This document shows positions 8,114-15,894 of a DNA stretch of 64,000 bases, in pieces. Below the pieces are notes generated by a model. That model searched no databases. It was not told where the DNA came from and saw only the letters and a program-made list of their open reading frames with translations. Source of the DNA: Salipaludibacillus aurantiacus (GTDB lineage Bacteria > Bacillota > Bacilli > Bacillales > Salisediminibacteriaceae); assembly GCF_900111295.1 (NCBI RefSeq), contig NZ_FOGT01000002.1:124001-188000 (forward strand), in the 5' to 3' direction. Position 1 is the stretch's first letter; each line of letters opens with the position of its first letter. Both the position numbers and the translations under genes were made by a program.

Positions 8114-8479
8114 ATGAGCCATCAACGGTATGAATTTGCCCGTCGTAAATGCATTGCCAGTTTGCCGGAAAACGTGAAACGCCTGTTTCAATTTGTAGAA
8201 TCTAAAGAGTTAACTCTGGCTGATGAGGCATTGTCTGAGAATCATTATATCCAGCTGCTTCAACAGCATTCACCGGTGCTGGAAGCTGCCGACAAATTTA
8301 AAATGGAGCCGGCTGAGGTTTATACAGCGGTTCAACGAATTGAACGGTATTTAGAAGACCGTGCCGCTTCTTATGAAAATAAGCTGAAATTCTTCGATAT
8401 GACCGAAGAACTCCAGCTTCATGGTTTATGCCAGTGCAATGATAATGTTAAATATTATTATTTTTACGATAACAATTAA
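8114..8479 (+). CDS. Unrecognised 121-residue protein, probably in the Zur regulon
   Basis: I do not recognise this protein. It is soluble, rich in charged residues and predicted mainly helical. Residues 1-30 (MSHQRYEFARRKCIASLPEN) are basic, the middle may be a coiled or bundled helix (EPAEVYTAVQRIERYLEDR), and the C-terminus has CQC followed by an aromatic, acidic tail, a possible metal site. ATG 8114 follows AGGAG by eight bases. An imperfect Zur box lies just upstream and the divergent neighbour starts the zinc-starvation operon, so zinc control is likely (inference). A bidirectional terminator follows directly. Confidence 0.75.
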   Translation: MSHQRYEFARRKCIASLPENVKRLFQFVESKELTLADEALSENHYIQLLQQHSPVLEAADKFKMEPAEVYTAVQRIERYLEDRAASYENKLKFFDMTEELQLHGLCQCNDNVKYYYFYDNN

Positions 8480-8510
8480 AGGCTCAGAGGCTTCTTCCCT
8501 CTGAGCCTTT
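8478..8510. terminator. Bidirectional rho-independent terminator
   Basis: A 13-bp perfect stem, AAAGGCTCAGAGG / CCTCTGAGCCTTT, with a seven-base loop, between convergent genes. Confidence 0.88.
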
Positions 8511-8515
8511 ACCAG

Positions 8516-9835
8516 TTAAAGAAGCATAAGCCCCAAGCCTATGACCACTCCGCTTAAGACGAGGACCCACACACAGAAGCCCATAATATCCCGGGCATTT
8601 AAACCGGCGATGGCTAGAGCCGGAAGCGCCCAGAACGGTTGAATCATATTTGTCCACGCGTCTCCCCATGCCACTGCCATGGCGGTTCTGGCTGCACTGA
8701 CACCGAGCTCCTGTCCTGCAGAAAGCATAATTGGCGCCTGAACTGCCCACTGTCCGCCCCCTGAAGGCACAAAGAAATTGACGATCCCTGCGCTTATAAA
8801 AGCAAAGAGAGGGAAGGTAAACTCATTAGAGACCGAAACAAACCACTCTGAAAACTGGACGACTAAGCCGGATGCGACCATCATTCCCATAATTCCCGCG
8901 TAAAAAGGAAATTGAATAATAATTCCCCCGGCATTCTTCACCGCCGCTGAAACACTTGCTAAGTAGTTTCTCGGTGTCATATGGAACAGAATTCCCAGGA
9001 AAAGGAAAATAAAGTTCACAATGTTCAGGTTTAAGTCAAAACCGTTGGTTATCAGATAATATAAAATAAATGCTAACCCGAGGAATCCGGTAATCATGGA
9101 CAAAATGACACTGTTTTCCATTCTTTCCGCAGGCGTTTGTCCGCTCTTCGGTTTTGTTCCTCCCATTTCAGCAGAATCATCAAGTAATTTCGGATCCACG
9201 TGCACTGCGTCTTTCGAATTTATCATCAGCCAGTTCAGTATAGGGACAGAAACAAACAAGGCAGCTACGATAATTAAATTAAAAGGAGCAAAAATCGTAT
9301 CGCCTGTTGAAACGAGCCCAATAATATCTTCAGAGAAATGGCCATCTGTCGCTATTGTCAACGGAATAGAGCCTGCCAATCCGCCGTGCCAGACGATAAA
9401 TCCACTGTAAGCGCTTGCAATTAGCAGCCGGTAATCCACATTAGTAACACGCTTAGCCAGTTCTTTGGCGAACAGGGCGCCAATGACGAGCCCGAAGCCC
9501 CAGTTTATCCAGCTCGCAGTGAGCCCAACGAGAGTGACCAGGACAATCGCCTGGCCTGGGGTTCCGGCAAGCGCCGCTATCTTTTGCAGCCCCTTTTTAA
9601 AGACAGCACTGCTTGCAAGCACATAGCCGGTGACCAGTACGAGGACCATTTGCATAGCAAACGCCAGCAAGTCCCAGAACCCTTCGCCCCAATAGGCCAC
9701 CATTTCCACCGGGCTGCTCGGAGTGAGAGCCAGACCCAATAGAAAAACAACAAGTGTCAGTATGATGACAAATAAAAACGGATCAGGCAAAAAACGTTGC
9801 ATTAACTTCGTTGATAAATTTGTAAGCGTTTTCAA
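8516..9835 (-). CDS. Short-chain fatty acid transporter, AtoE family
   Basis: A 439-residue membrane protein with about 12 hydrophobic segments and the conserved family phrases WINWGFGLVIGALFAKELA, FVPSGGGQWAVQAPI and GDAWTNMIQPFWALP. AtoE-type proteins carry short-chain fatty acids such as butyrate or acetoacetate across the cytoplasmic membrane. The start is TTG 9835, with GGGGAG eight bases before it; the upstream ATG at 9871 has no site. The first codons form a perfect CcpA cre sequence (9821-9834), so glucose repression is expected. No ato-type CoA-transferase or thiolase genes are nearby, so substrate assignment rests on the family alone. Confidence 0.85.
   Translation of the reverse strand: MKTLTNLSTKLMQRFLPDPFLFVIILTLVVFLLGLALTPSSPVEMVAYWGEGFWDLLAFAMQMVLVLVTGYVLASSAVFKKGLQKIAALAGTPGQAIVLVTLVGLTASWINWGFGLVIGALFAKELAKRVTNVDYRLLIASAYSGFIVWHGGLAGSIPLTIATDGHFSEDIIGLVSTGDTIFAPFNLIIVAALFVSVPILNWLMINSKDAVHVDPKLLDDSAEMGGTKPKSGQTPAERMENSVILSMITGFLGLAFILYYLITNGFDLNLNIVNFIFLFLGILFHMTPRNYLASVSAAVKNAGGIIIQFPFYAGIMGMMVASGLVVQFSEWFVSVSNEFTFPLFAFISAGIVNFFVPSGGGQWAVQAPIMLSAGQELGVSAARTAMAVAWGDAWTNMIQPFWALPALAIAGLNARDIMGFCVWVLVLSGVVIGLGLMLL
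9821..9834 (-). promoter_or_regulatory. Perfect cre site (CcpA operator) on the AtoE start codon
   Basis: TGAAAACGCTTACA on the minus strand fits the consensus TGWNANCGNTNWCA at every position. It starts one base into the TTG start codon, a position where CcpA blocks transcription as a roadblock. Confidence 0.75.
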
Positions 9836-10139
9836 ATAAATGTCTCCCCTTTCTTGTTTTTGAAAATCCAAAGGCCCGTATATGATTTTTACTTTCTTTG
9901 AAGCTCAAAAAGACCATGGAATTTTCATATTTCTGAATTTTCACTACAGAGATAATTATAATTTAAACCTCTGGATGGTCAAGGACGCTGTGGAGGGATG
10001 TTTGGGCAGCAGGGATGTATTTGCTTTGATTTATAGCTAATACCTTCGAAAAATGTCGATTTGATTATATCTGAACTCGCCGCTTAAAAAACAAAAAGCC
10101 TCCGGTAAGATTCCTCACCGGAGTGTGTTATTGCTTCTG
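9836..10139. other. Intergenic region upstream of AtoE gene
   Basis: A 304-base AT-rich gap containing the dacC terminator at its right end. It must hold the AtoE promoter, but I see no clear -35/-10 pair. Confidence 0.3.
10085..10123 (-). terminator. Rho-independent terminator of dacC
   Basis: The stem CTCCGGT / ACCGGAG is followed on the minus strand by GCTTTTTGTTTTTT. Confidence 0.85.
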
Positions 10140-11645
10140 CTATTCTTCTTGCTCCCTGGAAAACTCAGCAAGTCTTTCGGCAATTTCATCTTCGAGGTGT
10201 TTTGGATGGCTGCCGGTATAGTTGTTTATAATGATAGAGAAGATCAGTTCTTCTTCATCTGCCGTAGTCACATATCCTGATAAAGACGTTTTAGAGGTGA
10301 CAGTTCCTGTCTTCGCCTGGACGTTCCCTTCTGCAGCTGTACCAATCATGCGGTTTCTTAATGTTCCTCCTGTCATGCGGTCAGAGGCTCCCGCGACCGG
10401 AAGAGAGCTGTAATAAATGTCGTACCAGTCTTCCTGCTGCACGTGCCGGAGAAGTTTAGTCATCTCTTCTGTTGGTATTTTATTTAAATGAGACATTCCT
10501 GAACCGTCCCGCAGCTGAATTGCAGATGTATTAAGCCCGGCTCCCTCCAGGTAATCTTCTACTACAGCAAGTCCAGCATTCCAGCTTCCTTCACCGTTGA
10601 TTTTTTTTCCCATTGTTTTTGTTAAAATTTCAGCAATGCTATTGTTACTGAGCTTCATGAATGGATCGAACAGCTCGGACAGCGGCATTGACTCCCTTTC
10701 GGCAAGCGCCACCGCCCCTTCAGGTGTTTCACCTAGAGTGAGTTCCCCCTGGACTTTGACTCCGTGCTCCTCAAGAGACTGATGGAAAAGGCTTTGGGCG
10801 AGCTCAGTCGGTTCCCAGATGGCAATCCAGTTCCGCCATCTATTTCCGTCTGTCGGAATCGTTCCTTCAACAAAAATATTGTTGTTGCCGTGTTCACGAC
10901 CCCAGTTTACCGTACGCGGCCCGCCGGCTTCTACTGTATCTACATCGTTAAGAATAGTCACATAGTCAGTGTGAGGGTAAACGGTGGCTGTCGTCTCATC
11001 CCCTGCTTCATCACCGGGATAAACTTCCACTATCACTGAACCGGCGTCATAATCTTCATCAGGTGACACTGTCAGGGCAGAAACCTGGGCAGCTGTGTGG
11101 CGGCGCTGGTTAAACCATGACATATCGAGAGACAGTCTCATATCATCAAAGAAGGTATCATCTGCTACGAGATCGCCCTGAATCACTTTAATCCCCTGTC
11201 CGGCGATCTCCTGAGCCAGTTCATCATAATCTTCAGAAAGCATTGTCGGGTCTCCGGTCCCTTTCAAATAAAGATCACTATGTAACACTTTCCCCGAAAG
11301 TCTTCCGTCACTGTAAACCCCTGTTGTAAACGTGTGATCCGGTCCCAATACATCGAGAGCCGCCGCACCGGTTAAAAGTTTTTGCCCGGAGGCGGGAACA
11401 ACACTCGTGTCACTGTTATAAGAGAACATGTCCTCATCTGACTCCGCCGATCTGACGTGCACAGACGGCAGAGCGTGGTCAAGGTCATCGTTTTGAATAA
11501 TTTCCAGCAGATCTGAGCGTAATTCCTGCTCAGCCGTTAACTCGGAATCTGCACCGGCACCGAACTGGATCATGGCGGCCAGGCCCATCACACTTAAAAG
11601 ACTGATCCCGCTTATGAACCTCTTTTTCTTTAAAATTTTAACCAA
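10140..11645 (-). CDS. dacC: D-alanyl-D-alanine carboxypeptidase/endopeptidase, PBP4a type (family S13)
   Basis: A 501-residue exported penicillin-binding protein. It has a signal peptide at 1-31, then the three active-site motifs: SGQK at 86-89 (nucleophile Ser86), SNNS in the middle and KTGT near the C-terminus. A long insert between the first two motifs is normal for family S13. It trims peptidoglycan side chains and cleaves cross-links outside the membrane; in B. subtilis DacC is a stationary-phase enzyme. The start is uncertain: TTG 11645 lies directly against AAGGGG, too close for a normal site, yet the next in-frame ATG would remove the basic end of the signal peptide. It is monocistronic with its own terminator. 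Confidence 0.9.
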   Translation of the reverse strand: MVKILKKKRFISGISLLSVMGLAAMIQFGAGADSELTAEQELRSDLLEIIQNDDLDHALPSVHVRSAESDEDMFSYNSDTSVVPASGQKLLTGAAALDVLGPDHTFTTGVYSDGRLSGKVLHSDLYLKGTGDPTMLSEDYDELAQEIAGQGIKVIQGDLVADDTFFDDMRLSLDMSWFNQRRHTAAQVSALTVSPDEDYDAGSVIVEVYPGDEAGDETTATVYPHTDYVTILNDVDTVEAGGPRTVNWGREHGNNNIFVEGTIPTDGNRWRNWIAIWEPTELAQSLFHQSLEEHGVKVQGELTLGETPEGAVALAERESMPLSELFDPFMKLSNNSIAEILTKTMGKKINGEGSWNAGLAVVEDYLEGAGLNTSAIQLRDGSGMSHLNKIPTEEMTKLLRHVQQEDWYDIYYSSLPVAGASDRMTGGTLRNRMIGTAAEGNVQAKTGTVTSKTSLSGYVTTADEEELIFSIIINNYTGSHPKHLEDEIAERLAEFSREQEE

Positions 11646-11884
11646 CCCCTTACATATTTTTTAATAATTTACACTATTCAATCATATTTGACTTCAGGCC
11701 TCTTTTCATGGGTCGAACGCTTTCTGTTCTAATTGGTTTGCAGGACTTATAGAGGGGGGTGAAATCCTACTTTTCTATAACCCGCACGTTTCTTTTCACC
11801 CCTGTTTACAAAAATAAGCTAAGTCTTTTCAGAACAGTGGAAATGTCGTAAAATAATAATCGGACAGAAAGAGGTGGTAAGGTT

Positions 11885-12316
11885 ATGGGCAATGATATTT
11901 TTATGTGGTTTATATTTCTGTGGTCCGTGTTTATTTTTGTACTCATCGCCATTGGCGGTTATTTTATGTTCCGCAAGTTTTTGAAAAAGATGCCGAAAGA
12001 GGATGGAAAATCAATATTGGACTGGCAGGATTATTATATTAATGAAACGCTCCATTTATGGACAGACGACCAGAAAAAGTTTTTAAATGAGCTGGTGGAG
12101 CCGGTTCCTGAAATATTCCGCGATGTGGCAAAAGGGAAAATAGCCGGAAAGATCGGCGAACTTGCACTCGAGGAAAAAGCCGGGGAAATGCATGTAGAAT
12201 TGATTATTAAAGGATATATTCTCGCTACCCCGAAACGTGATCACAAATTTCTGAGAAAAAAGCTTGCTGAAAAAAACATTGATGCAGACCCTTATGAAGC
12301 CTATTTTAATCAATAA
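11885..12316 (+). CDS. yneK: DUF2621 protein, YneK-like
   Basis: A 143-residue protein with one N-terminal membrane anchor (residues 6-30) and a cytoplasmic basic domain. It resembles B. subtilis YneK (DUF2621), whose gene lies in the same ccdC neighbourhood; the function is unknown. ATG 11885 is preceded by GAGGTGGTAAGG. It is transcribed alone, convergent with ccdC. Confidence 0.75.
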   Translation: MGNDIFMWFIFLWSVFIFVLIAIGGYFMFRKFLKKMPKEDGKSILDWQDYYINETLHLWTDDQKKFLNELVEPVPEIFRDVAKGKIAGKIGELALEEKAGEMHVELIIKGYILATPKRDHKFLRKKLAEKNIDADPYEAYFNQ

Positions 12317-12341
12317 GCTCAGTTAAGCTTTGCTATTAATT

Positions 12342-12460
12342 TACGCTTCAGGATGCTCGCTTTCCGCGGGCGGTTCGGTAGCCTCCTCGGCGCAAAGCGC
12401 CTGTGGGGTCTCCCTTGAATCCGCTTTTCCCGCAGGAGTCTCGCTCCTTCCGCTTCAATT
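12342..12460. repeat. Dispersed intergenic repeat of the Bacillaceae type
   Basis: A GC-rich stretch in an AT-rich gap, beginning GCTTCAGGATGCTCGCTTTC and containing the hairpin GGCGCAAAGCGCC and the phrase CCCGCAGGAGTCTCGCTCC. I recognise similar text between genes of many bacilli. Only one copy is in this window, so its repeat status here rests on memory. Confidence 0.5.
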
Positions 12461-12493
12461 GGTCTTTAAATCAACCTTTAACCAAGCCAATCA

Positions 12494-12540
12494 ATAAAAA
12501 AGCCCGGCACCTTCCGTAACGGATTAAGGTGCCGGGTTTT
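12494..12540 (-). terminator. Rho-independent terminator of the ccdC transcript
   Basis: An 11-bp stem, CCCGGCACCTT / AAGGTGCCGGG, with a T-run on the minus strand (and four T on the plus strand). It overlaps the last codons of ccdC. Confidence 0.88.
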
Positions 12541-13045
12541 GCATCTGTAATGGCCATTTGGAGTCTGCTGACGCCTGGCGGGCTTTCAGCTGACGCTCCA
12601 CTTCTTTAAATTTAATATACATGGCAATACGCCATGGCAAAATCATGCCGAATGCGAGGATAAAGAACATACCGGCAAGTACTTCGTATTCGAAGTAAAT
12701 CCCGAAAGTCAGTTTAAAAGCGATTCTCAGTCCCAGCAGTCCAAGCAGAATAAAAGGAAATGCTTTGGAGCGCTTCATATATATGTCTCTGCCGCGTATT
12801 TCAAACGATGACGTTTTAATAAGAATAATAGAAAAAAGCAGGCCAACCGTAAAGGCTTCAATCACTTCAAGACCAGTGATTTCCCTGACCGGCGGATACA
12901 GGAACATAAGAAAGCCGGTAGACATGGCGAGAGGCGGAATCAGTATTTTCCTTACTGAAGCCGGCCGTTTCATCGCTTTCATACGGACAAATATAGCAAA
13001 CAAAGCCATACAGACAGCTAAAATTGTAAATAAGATGGCGTACAT
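12524..13045 (-). CDS. ccdC: CcdC (YneJ) family membrane protein
   Basis: A 173-residue protein with about five membrane segments (near 2-18, 35-52, 62-78, 95-112, 118-140) and a basic C-terminus. It matches the CcdC/DUF1453 family, present in B. subtilis next to ccdA and yneK and linked by position to cytochrome c maturation, though not essential for it. GGGGG nine bases upstream supports ATG 13045. ccdA itself is not in the window; the thioredoxin-like gene 800 bases upstream may be functionally linked. Confidence 0.78.
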   Translation of the reverse strand: MYAILFTILAVCMALFAIFVRMKAMKRPASVRKILIPPLAMSTGFLMFLYPPVREITGLEVIEAFTVGLLFSIILIKTSSFEIRGRDIYMKRSKAFPFILLGLLGLRIAFKLTFGIYFEYEVLAGMFFILAFGMILPWRIAMYIKFKEVERQLKARQASADSKWPLQMQNPAP

Positions 13046-13225
13046 TGAAATTACCCCCTGACAATTAAATGCCGTCTTAAATGATGTGCGGCCCTTAAAA
13101 AACCCCTTTAGAAAGATTCAGCATCACGCTTTCCTTCCGCAGACGCCCTGCAGACCAAGGTGATCACATTACCCCTCTATCAAACATATGACTAATAGAG
13201 CCTTTGAAAAATTAGTACAAGTTTA

Positions 13226-13840
13226 TTATACATGAAATGGCATCATAAGTAAGTACACAGCCACAATAGAAATAATAAAATACACACTTTTTCCGGTAAC
13301 CGCTTCTTTTTTAAAGAAGACAAGAGCGCCAAGAAAGGACAGGAAATAAAGCCATACATAATAAAAATTTACCGGGTGGACCGTCGCGCCTTCAAGGCTG
13401 AAACCTGTATTAAACGGTGAAACTGCGCCGTACTGACGGACAAAAATATTAAAAAATATGAGTGAAATGAGCACCCCGCCCAGAAGCGCTTCCCATACAT
13501 CTGCAGGCCACTGCTTACGGAAAAAGTAAATAATGATAATCAGGAAAGCTGCGGCCATTGCGGCAGGAACTGCCCACGGGCCTCCTGAAAAGTAGATTAA
13601 ATTTCTTAAGTCCGACAGGAGTGACGGCTGAAGCACAAACGGCCAGAATTTAAATACAGCCACTCCTGCTATAACAGCGATCGTCACTTTATCCATTATT
13701 TCCTCCTGCTGCTCTGTCCCTTTCCACTTTAAATAACGGGAGACAGCGAAGAAACCTGTCATAAGTGCAAGCAGCAGGAATAAAAGTTCCACTGATAAAG
13801 TTAGCGGTCCAATCGACCATGTCGTTAGCGGATGAAACAT
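13226..13840 (-). CDS. Integral membrane protein paired with a TlpA-like thioredoxin
   Basis: A 204-residue protein with six to seven hydrophobic spans and little else. Its N-terminus (IGPLTLSVELLFLLLALMTG) superficially resembles prolipoprotein diacylglyceryl transferase, but the Lgt signature with its Arg and Asn is absent, so it is not a working Lgt. The start codon follows the stop of the thioredoxin-like gene by one base, with GGGGGAGGG inside that gene's end, so the two are translationally coupled and probably act together at the membrane. There are no Cys residues, so it is not the electron carrier CcdA. Function unknown. Confidence 0.7.
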   Translation of the reverse strand: MFHPLTTWSIGPLTLSVELLFLLLALMTGFFAVSRYLKWKGTEQQEEIMDKVTIAVIAGVAVFKFWPFVLQPSLLSDLRNLIYFSGGPWAVPAAMAAAFLIIIIYFFRKQWPADVWEALLGGVLISLIFFNIFVRQYGAVSPFNTGFSLEGATVHPVNFYYVWLYFLSFLGALVFFKKEAVTGKSVYFIISIVAVYLLMMPFHV

Positions 13841-13841
13841 A

Positions 13842-14396
13842 TTATGAACCCTCCCCCTGTCTCAGTGCCTGAATTTCCCTCTCTAATTCAGCATAAGTCA
13901 ACGCCCCTGTTTTCCGGTACGTAATGGCGCCTTCTTTATTAATGAAGACAGTGGCAGGCACCGGCGGTACGTAATACCTTTCTGAGACGCTTCCGTTTTC
14001 ATCAATGATATTTGTAAAGGTCAGGCTGTTTCTTGAAATAAATTGTTCGGCTTCAGAAAGCTGATCCTGGTGGGACGCATTGATGCCAATAAGGGCCACT
14101 TCATTGCCGTAGTCCTGATGGGCCTTTTCGATTGCTTCACTTGAAGCCTGGCAATAAGGGCACCATGAAGTCCAAAAATAGAGAACGATACCTTTCTCCC
14201 CCTTGGCTTCAGCAAGAGAAAAGGACTGGTCATCAAATGTCTGCGCTTCAAAGTCCGGGGCGTCATGGCCTGGCTGAGCATAAGATAAAGGCCCTTCTCC
14301 GCCTTCCTCAAATTGCTGCTGTTCCTGTCCCATCCATAAAAATAAGACGGCGGACACAGCCATTAAGCCAAAAACCACTCTTTTTAAAACAAGCAT
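13842..14396 (-). CDS. Membrane-anchored thiol-disulfide oxidoreductase, TlpA/ResA-like
   Basis: A 184-residue protein. An N-terminal anchor (residues 5-22) holds a thioredoxin fold outside the membrane. The active site is WCPYC with Cys79 and Cys82, and the cis-proline loop (PPVPATVF) and GINAS strand are present. ResA and its relatives reduce apocytochrome c or other extracytoplasmic disulfides. The ResA active site is usually CEPC; CPYC suggests a somewhat different redox role. ATG 14396 is preceded by AGGTG. It is coupled to the membrane protein downstream. Confidence 0.85.
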   Translation of the reverse strand: MLVLKRVVFGLMAVSAVLFLWMGQEQQQFEEGGEGPLSYAQPGHDAPDFEAQTFDDQSFSLAEAKGEKGIVLYFWTSWCPYCQASSEAIEKAHQDYGNEVALIGINASHQDQLSEAEQFISRNSLTFTNIIDENGSVSERYYVPPVPATVFINKEGAITYRKTGALTYAELEREIQALRQGEGS

Positions 14397-14548
14397 ATCA
14401 TCACCTAATTTCAATATTTACAGTATACACGTACAGGTATATTCCTTCCGTATCATACCACACATAAGTGTAAAGAATAAATTATTTTATCCTGTCCTCG
14501 CACTCGAACGAACCGTGCTCAAGGCGTGCGTTTACTGGCGCCGGTGAT

Positions 14549-14578
14549 ATAAAAAAGCTGCTCCTTAACGGGAGCAGC
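14549..14578 (-). terminator. Rho-independent terminator after copZ
   Basis: GCTGCTCC / GGAGCAGC with a six-base loop, followed by TTTTTT on the minus strand. It lies about 130 bases past the copZ stop; nothing else is seen in that stretch. Confidence 0.8.
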
Positions 14579-14707
14579 CTGCTTAACTGTAAAGGTTTCC
14601 TCAGACAATACGAATACCTTGCTTGTCCAAGCCGTTTGATCCTCTTCTCTCAAGCTTTTAAAAAGCCTAAGCTTCGGTCAACTGCCGCCTTGGTATAAAA
14701 ATTTATT

Positions 14708-14914
14708 TTATACGACGTCGTACCCTTGATCTTCAATTTCTTCTTTAAGAGTGGAAAGGTTCACCTGGCTGTCCTCGTATTCAACGGTTACATTATTGGC
14801 ATCAAGGTTTACTTCTGCTTTTGCCACCCCGTCCACTTTATTTAAAGCGCCTTCTACAGCCTGTTTGCAATGGTTGCATGTCATTCCTTCTACTTGGATG
14901 GTTTCTTTTTTCAT
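14708..14914 (-). CDS. copZ: Copper chaperone CopZ
   Basis: A 68-residue heavy-metal-associated domain with MTCNHC (Cys13 and Cys16), which binds Cu(I). It hands copper to the efflux ATPase CopA in the cytoplasm. It follows csoR by 126 bases and is probably co-transcribed under CsoR control. The usual third gene, copA, is not here: a terminator follows. An AAAGGAGAG site precedes the ATG. Confidence 0.93.
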   Translation of the reverse strand: MKKETIQVEGMTCNHCKQAVEGALNKVDGVAKAEVNLDANNVTVEYEDSQVNLSTLKEEIEDQGYDVV

Positions 14915-15039
14915 AGTGACTCTCTCCTTTAAATTTAGTAATTAAGGTGATGCCTGGTGTCAGGCAGATAAACGGCAGGATACAGCTTTTTGACCCCAGT
15001 GCAGCGCCGCTGCAGCGGCGCTGGAGGTTTTTCCGGCAG

Positions 15040-15363
15040 TCAGGATTTTGAAAACTGCTGGATCACTTTCATCAGTTCATTGATGGTTTCTTCTCCCTCA
15101 CCCTGTTTGACAGCATTCGTTACACAGCCCCGGGTATGGTCTTCAAGAAGCGTATACCCTACTTTTTTAAGAGCTGCGTTGACAGCCGATACCTGGACGA
15201 GGATATCGACGCAGTACCGGTCTTCCTCGATCATTTTCTGAATGCCTCTTACTTGGCCTTCCACACGCTTTAACCGCTGAATCAGCAGTTTTTTGTCTTC
15301 TTCAGACCGCATTTTAGCCGGAGTTTTTTCAGGTGTCAGAGGAATCGTTAATTTTTCATCCAT
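15040..15363 (-). CDS. csoR: Copper-sensing repressor CsoR
   Basis: A 107-residue helical repressor. The Cu(I) ligands of the family are present as Cys51, His76 and Cys80. Apo-CsoR binds the promoter of copper-efflux genes and is released by Cu(I). The start is ATG 15363 with GAGGTG six bases before it; the GTG three codons upstream overlaps that site. The N-terminus is about ten residues longer than in many homologues. A candidate operator lies just upstream. The gap to copZ holds an 18-base palindrome (GCGCCGCTGCAGCGGCGC) that could form a hairpin. Confidence 0.93.
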   Translation of the reverse strand: MDEKLTIPLTPEKTPAKMRSEEDKKLLIQRLKRVEGQVRGIQKMIEEDRYCVDILVQVSAVNAALKKVGYTLLEDHTRGCVTNAVKQGEGEETINELMKVIQQFSKS

Positions 15364-15390
15364 ACTTTTCACCTCTACCGTTTGTTACTT

Positions 15391-15412
15391 ATACCGTACC
15401 CCTGGAGCGTAT
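15391..15412 (-). promoter_or_regulatory. Candidate CsoR operator
   Basis: A GC-centred pseudo-palindrome, ATACC-GTACCCCTGGAG-CGTAT, 28 bases before csoR. It fits the form of CsoR sites (outer ATAC/GTAT, inner CCC/GGA), though less symmetrical than the B. subtilis copZA site. Confidence 0.45.
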
Positions 15413-15431
15413 AGAAGTCAATAATGTTCAC

Positions 15432-15875
15432 TCAATGTTCACCTTCTATAAATTTTTTGAGGTAGATTAAATGGTCTTTCTCTTCCCTGATCAGCATTCG
15501 CGTCACAATCGGTTTAGTCAGTTTCAGAATAAACTTCTCCGGAATGACTGTCCCCTCAAAAGTGATTTCCGTCCAGCCGTCCTGGACGTCCTTAAAACTG
15601 TACCGGTAGTTTACTTTCATGCCGTTTGCCTGGCTTGTTAAACCGTATATTTCAAAAGGCTGATACTCAGTGATTTCTACGTCCGTACCGACTTTACGGT
15701 TTGACAGCTGGCGGTATTCCCTGTACTTGGCCCCCGGCTCCTTTACTTTGTCATTCAGACTCTCTACTTTTGTAACACTTACAAACATATCTTTTGCCTT
15801 TTCAGGATCGGCAACTTGCTCAAAAACTTCTTTTGCCGGTGCTTCTATTAATACTTTTTCAAAAATATCCGCCAT
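15432..15875 (-). CDS. SRPBCC (START/polyketide-cyclase fold) family protein
   Basis: A 147-residue single-domain protein with the SRPBCC pattern: an opening strand with APAKEVFEQVADPEK, central strands, and a long C-terminal helix (KDHLIYLKKFIEG). Members bind hydrophobic ligands; no specific role can be assigned. ATG 15875 follows AAGGGGG. It lies 19 bases after the ABC exporter genes on the same strand, so it may be the last gene of that operon. Confidence 0.7.
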   Translation of the reverse strand: MADIFEKVLIEAPAKEVFEQVADPEKAKDMFVSVTKVESLNDKVKEPGAKYREYRQLSNRKVGTDVEITEYQPFEIYGLTSQANGMKVNYRYSFKDVQDGWTEITFEGTVIPEKFILKLTKPIVTRMLIREEKDHLIYLKKFIEGEH

Positions 15876-15894
15876 GGCCAAAAACCCCCTTTAT

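Noticed and set aside
13226-13840. Assignment as prolipoprotein diacylglyceryl transferase
   Set aside because: Only the N-terminus is similar; the catalytic Lgt signature is missing.
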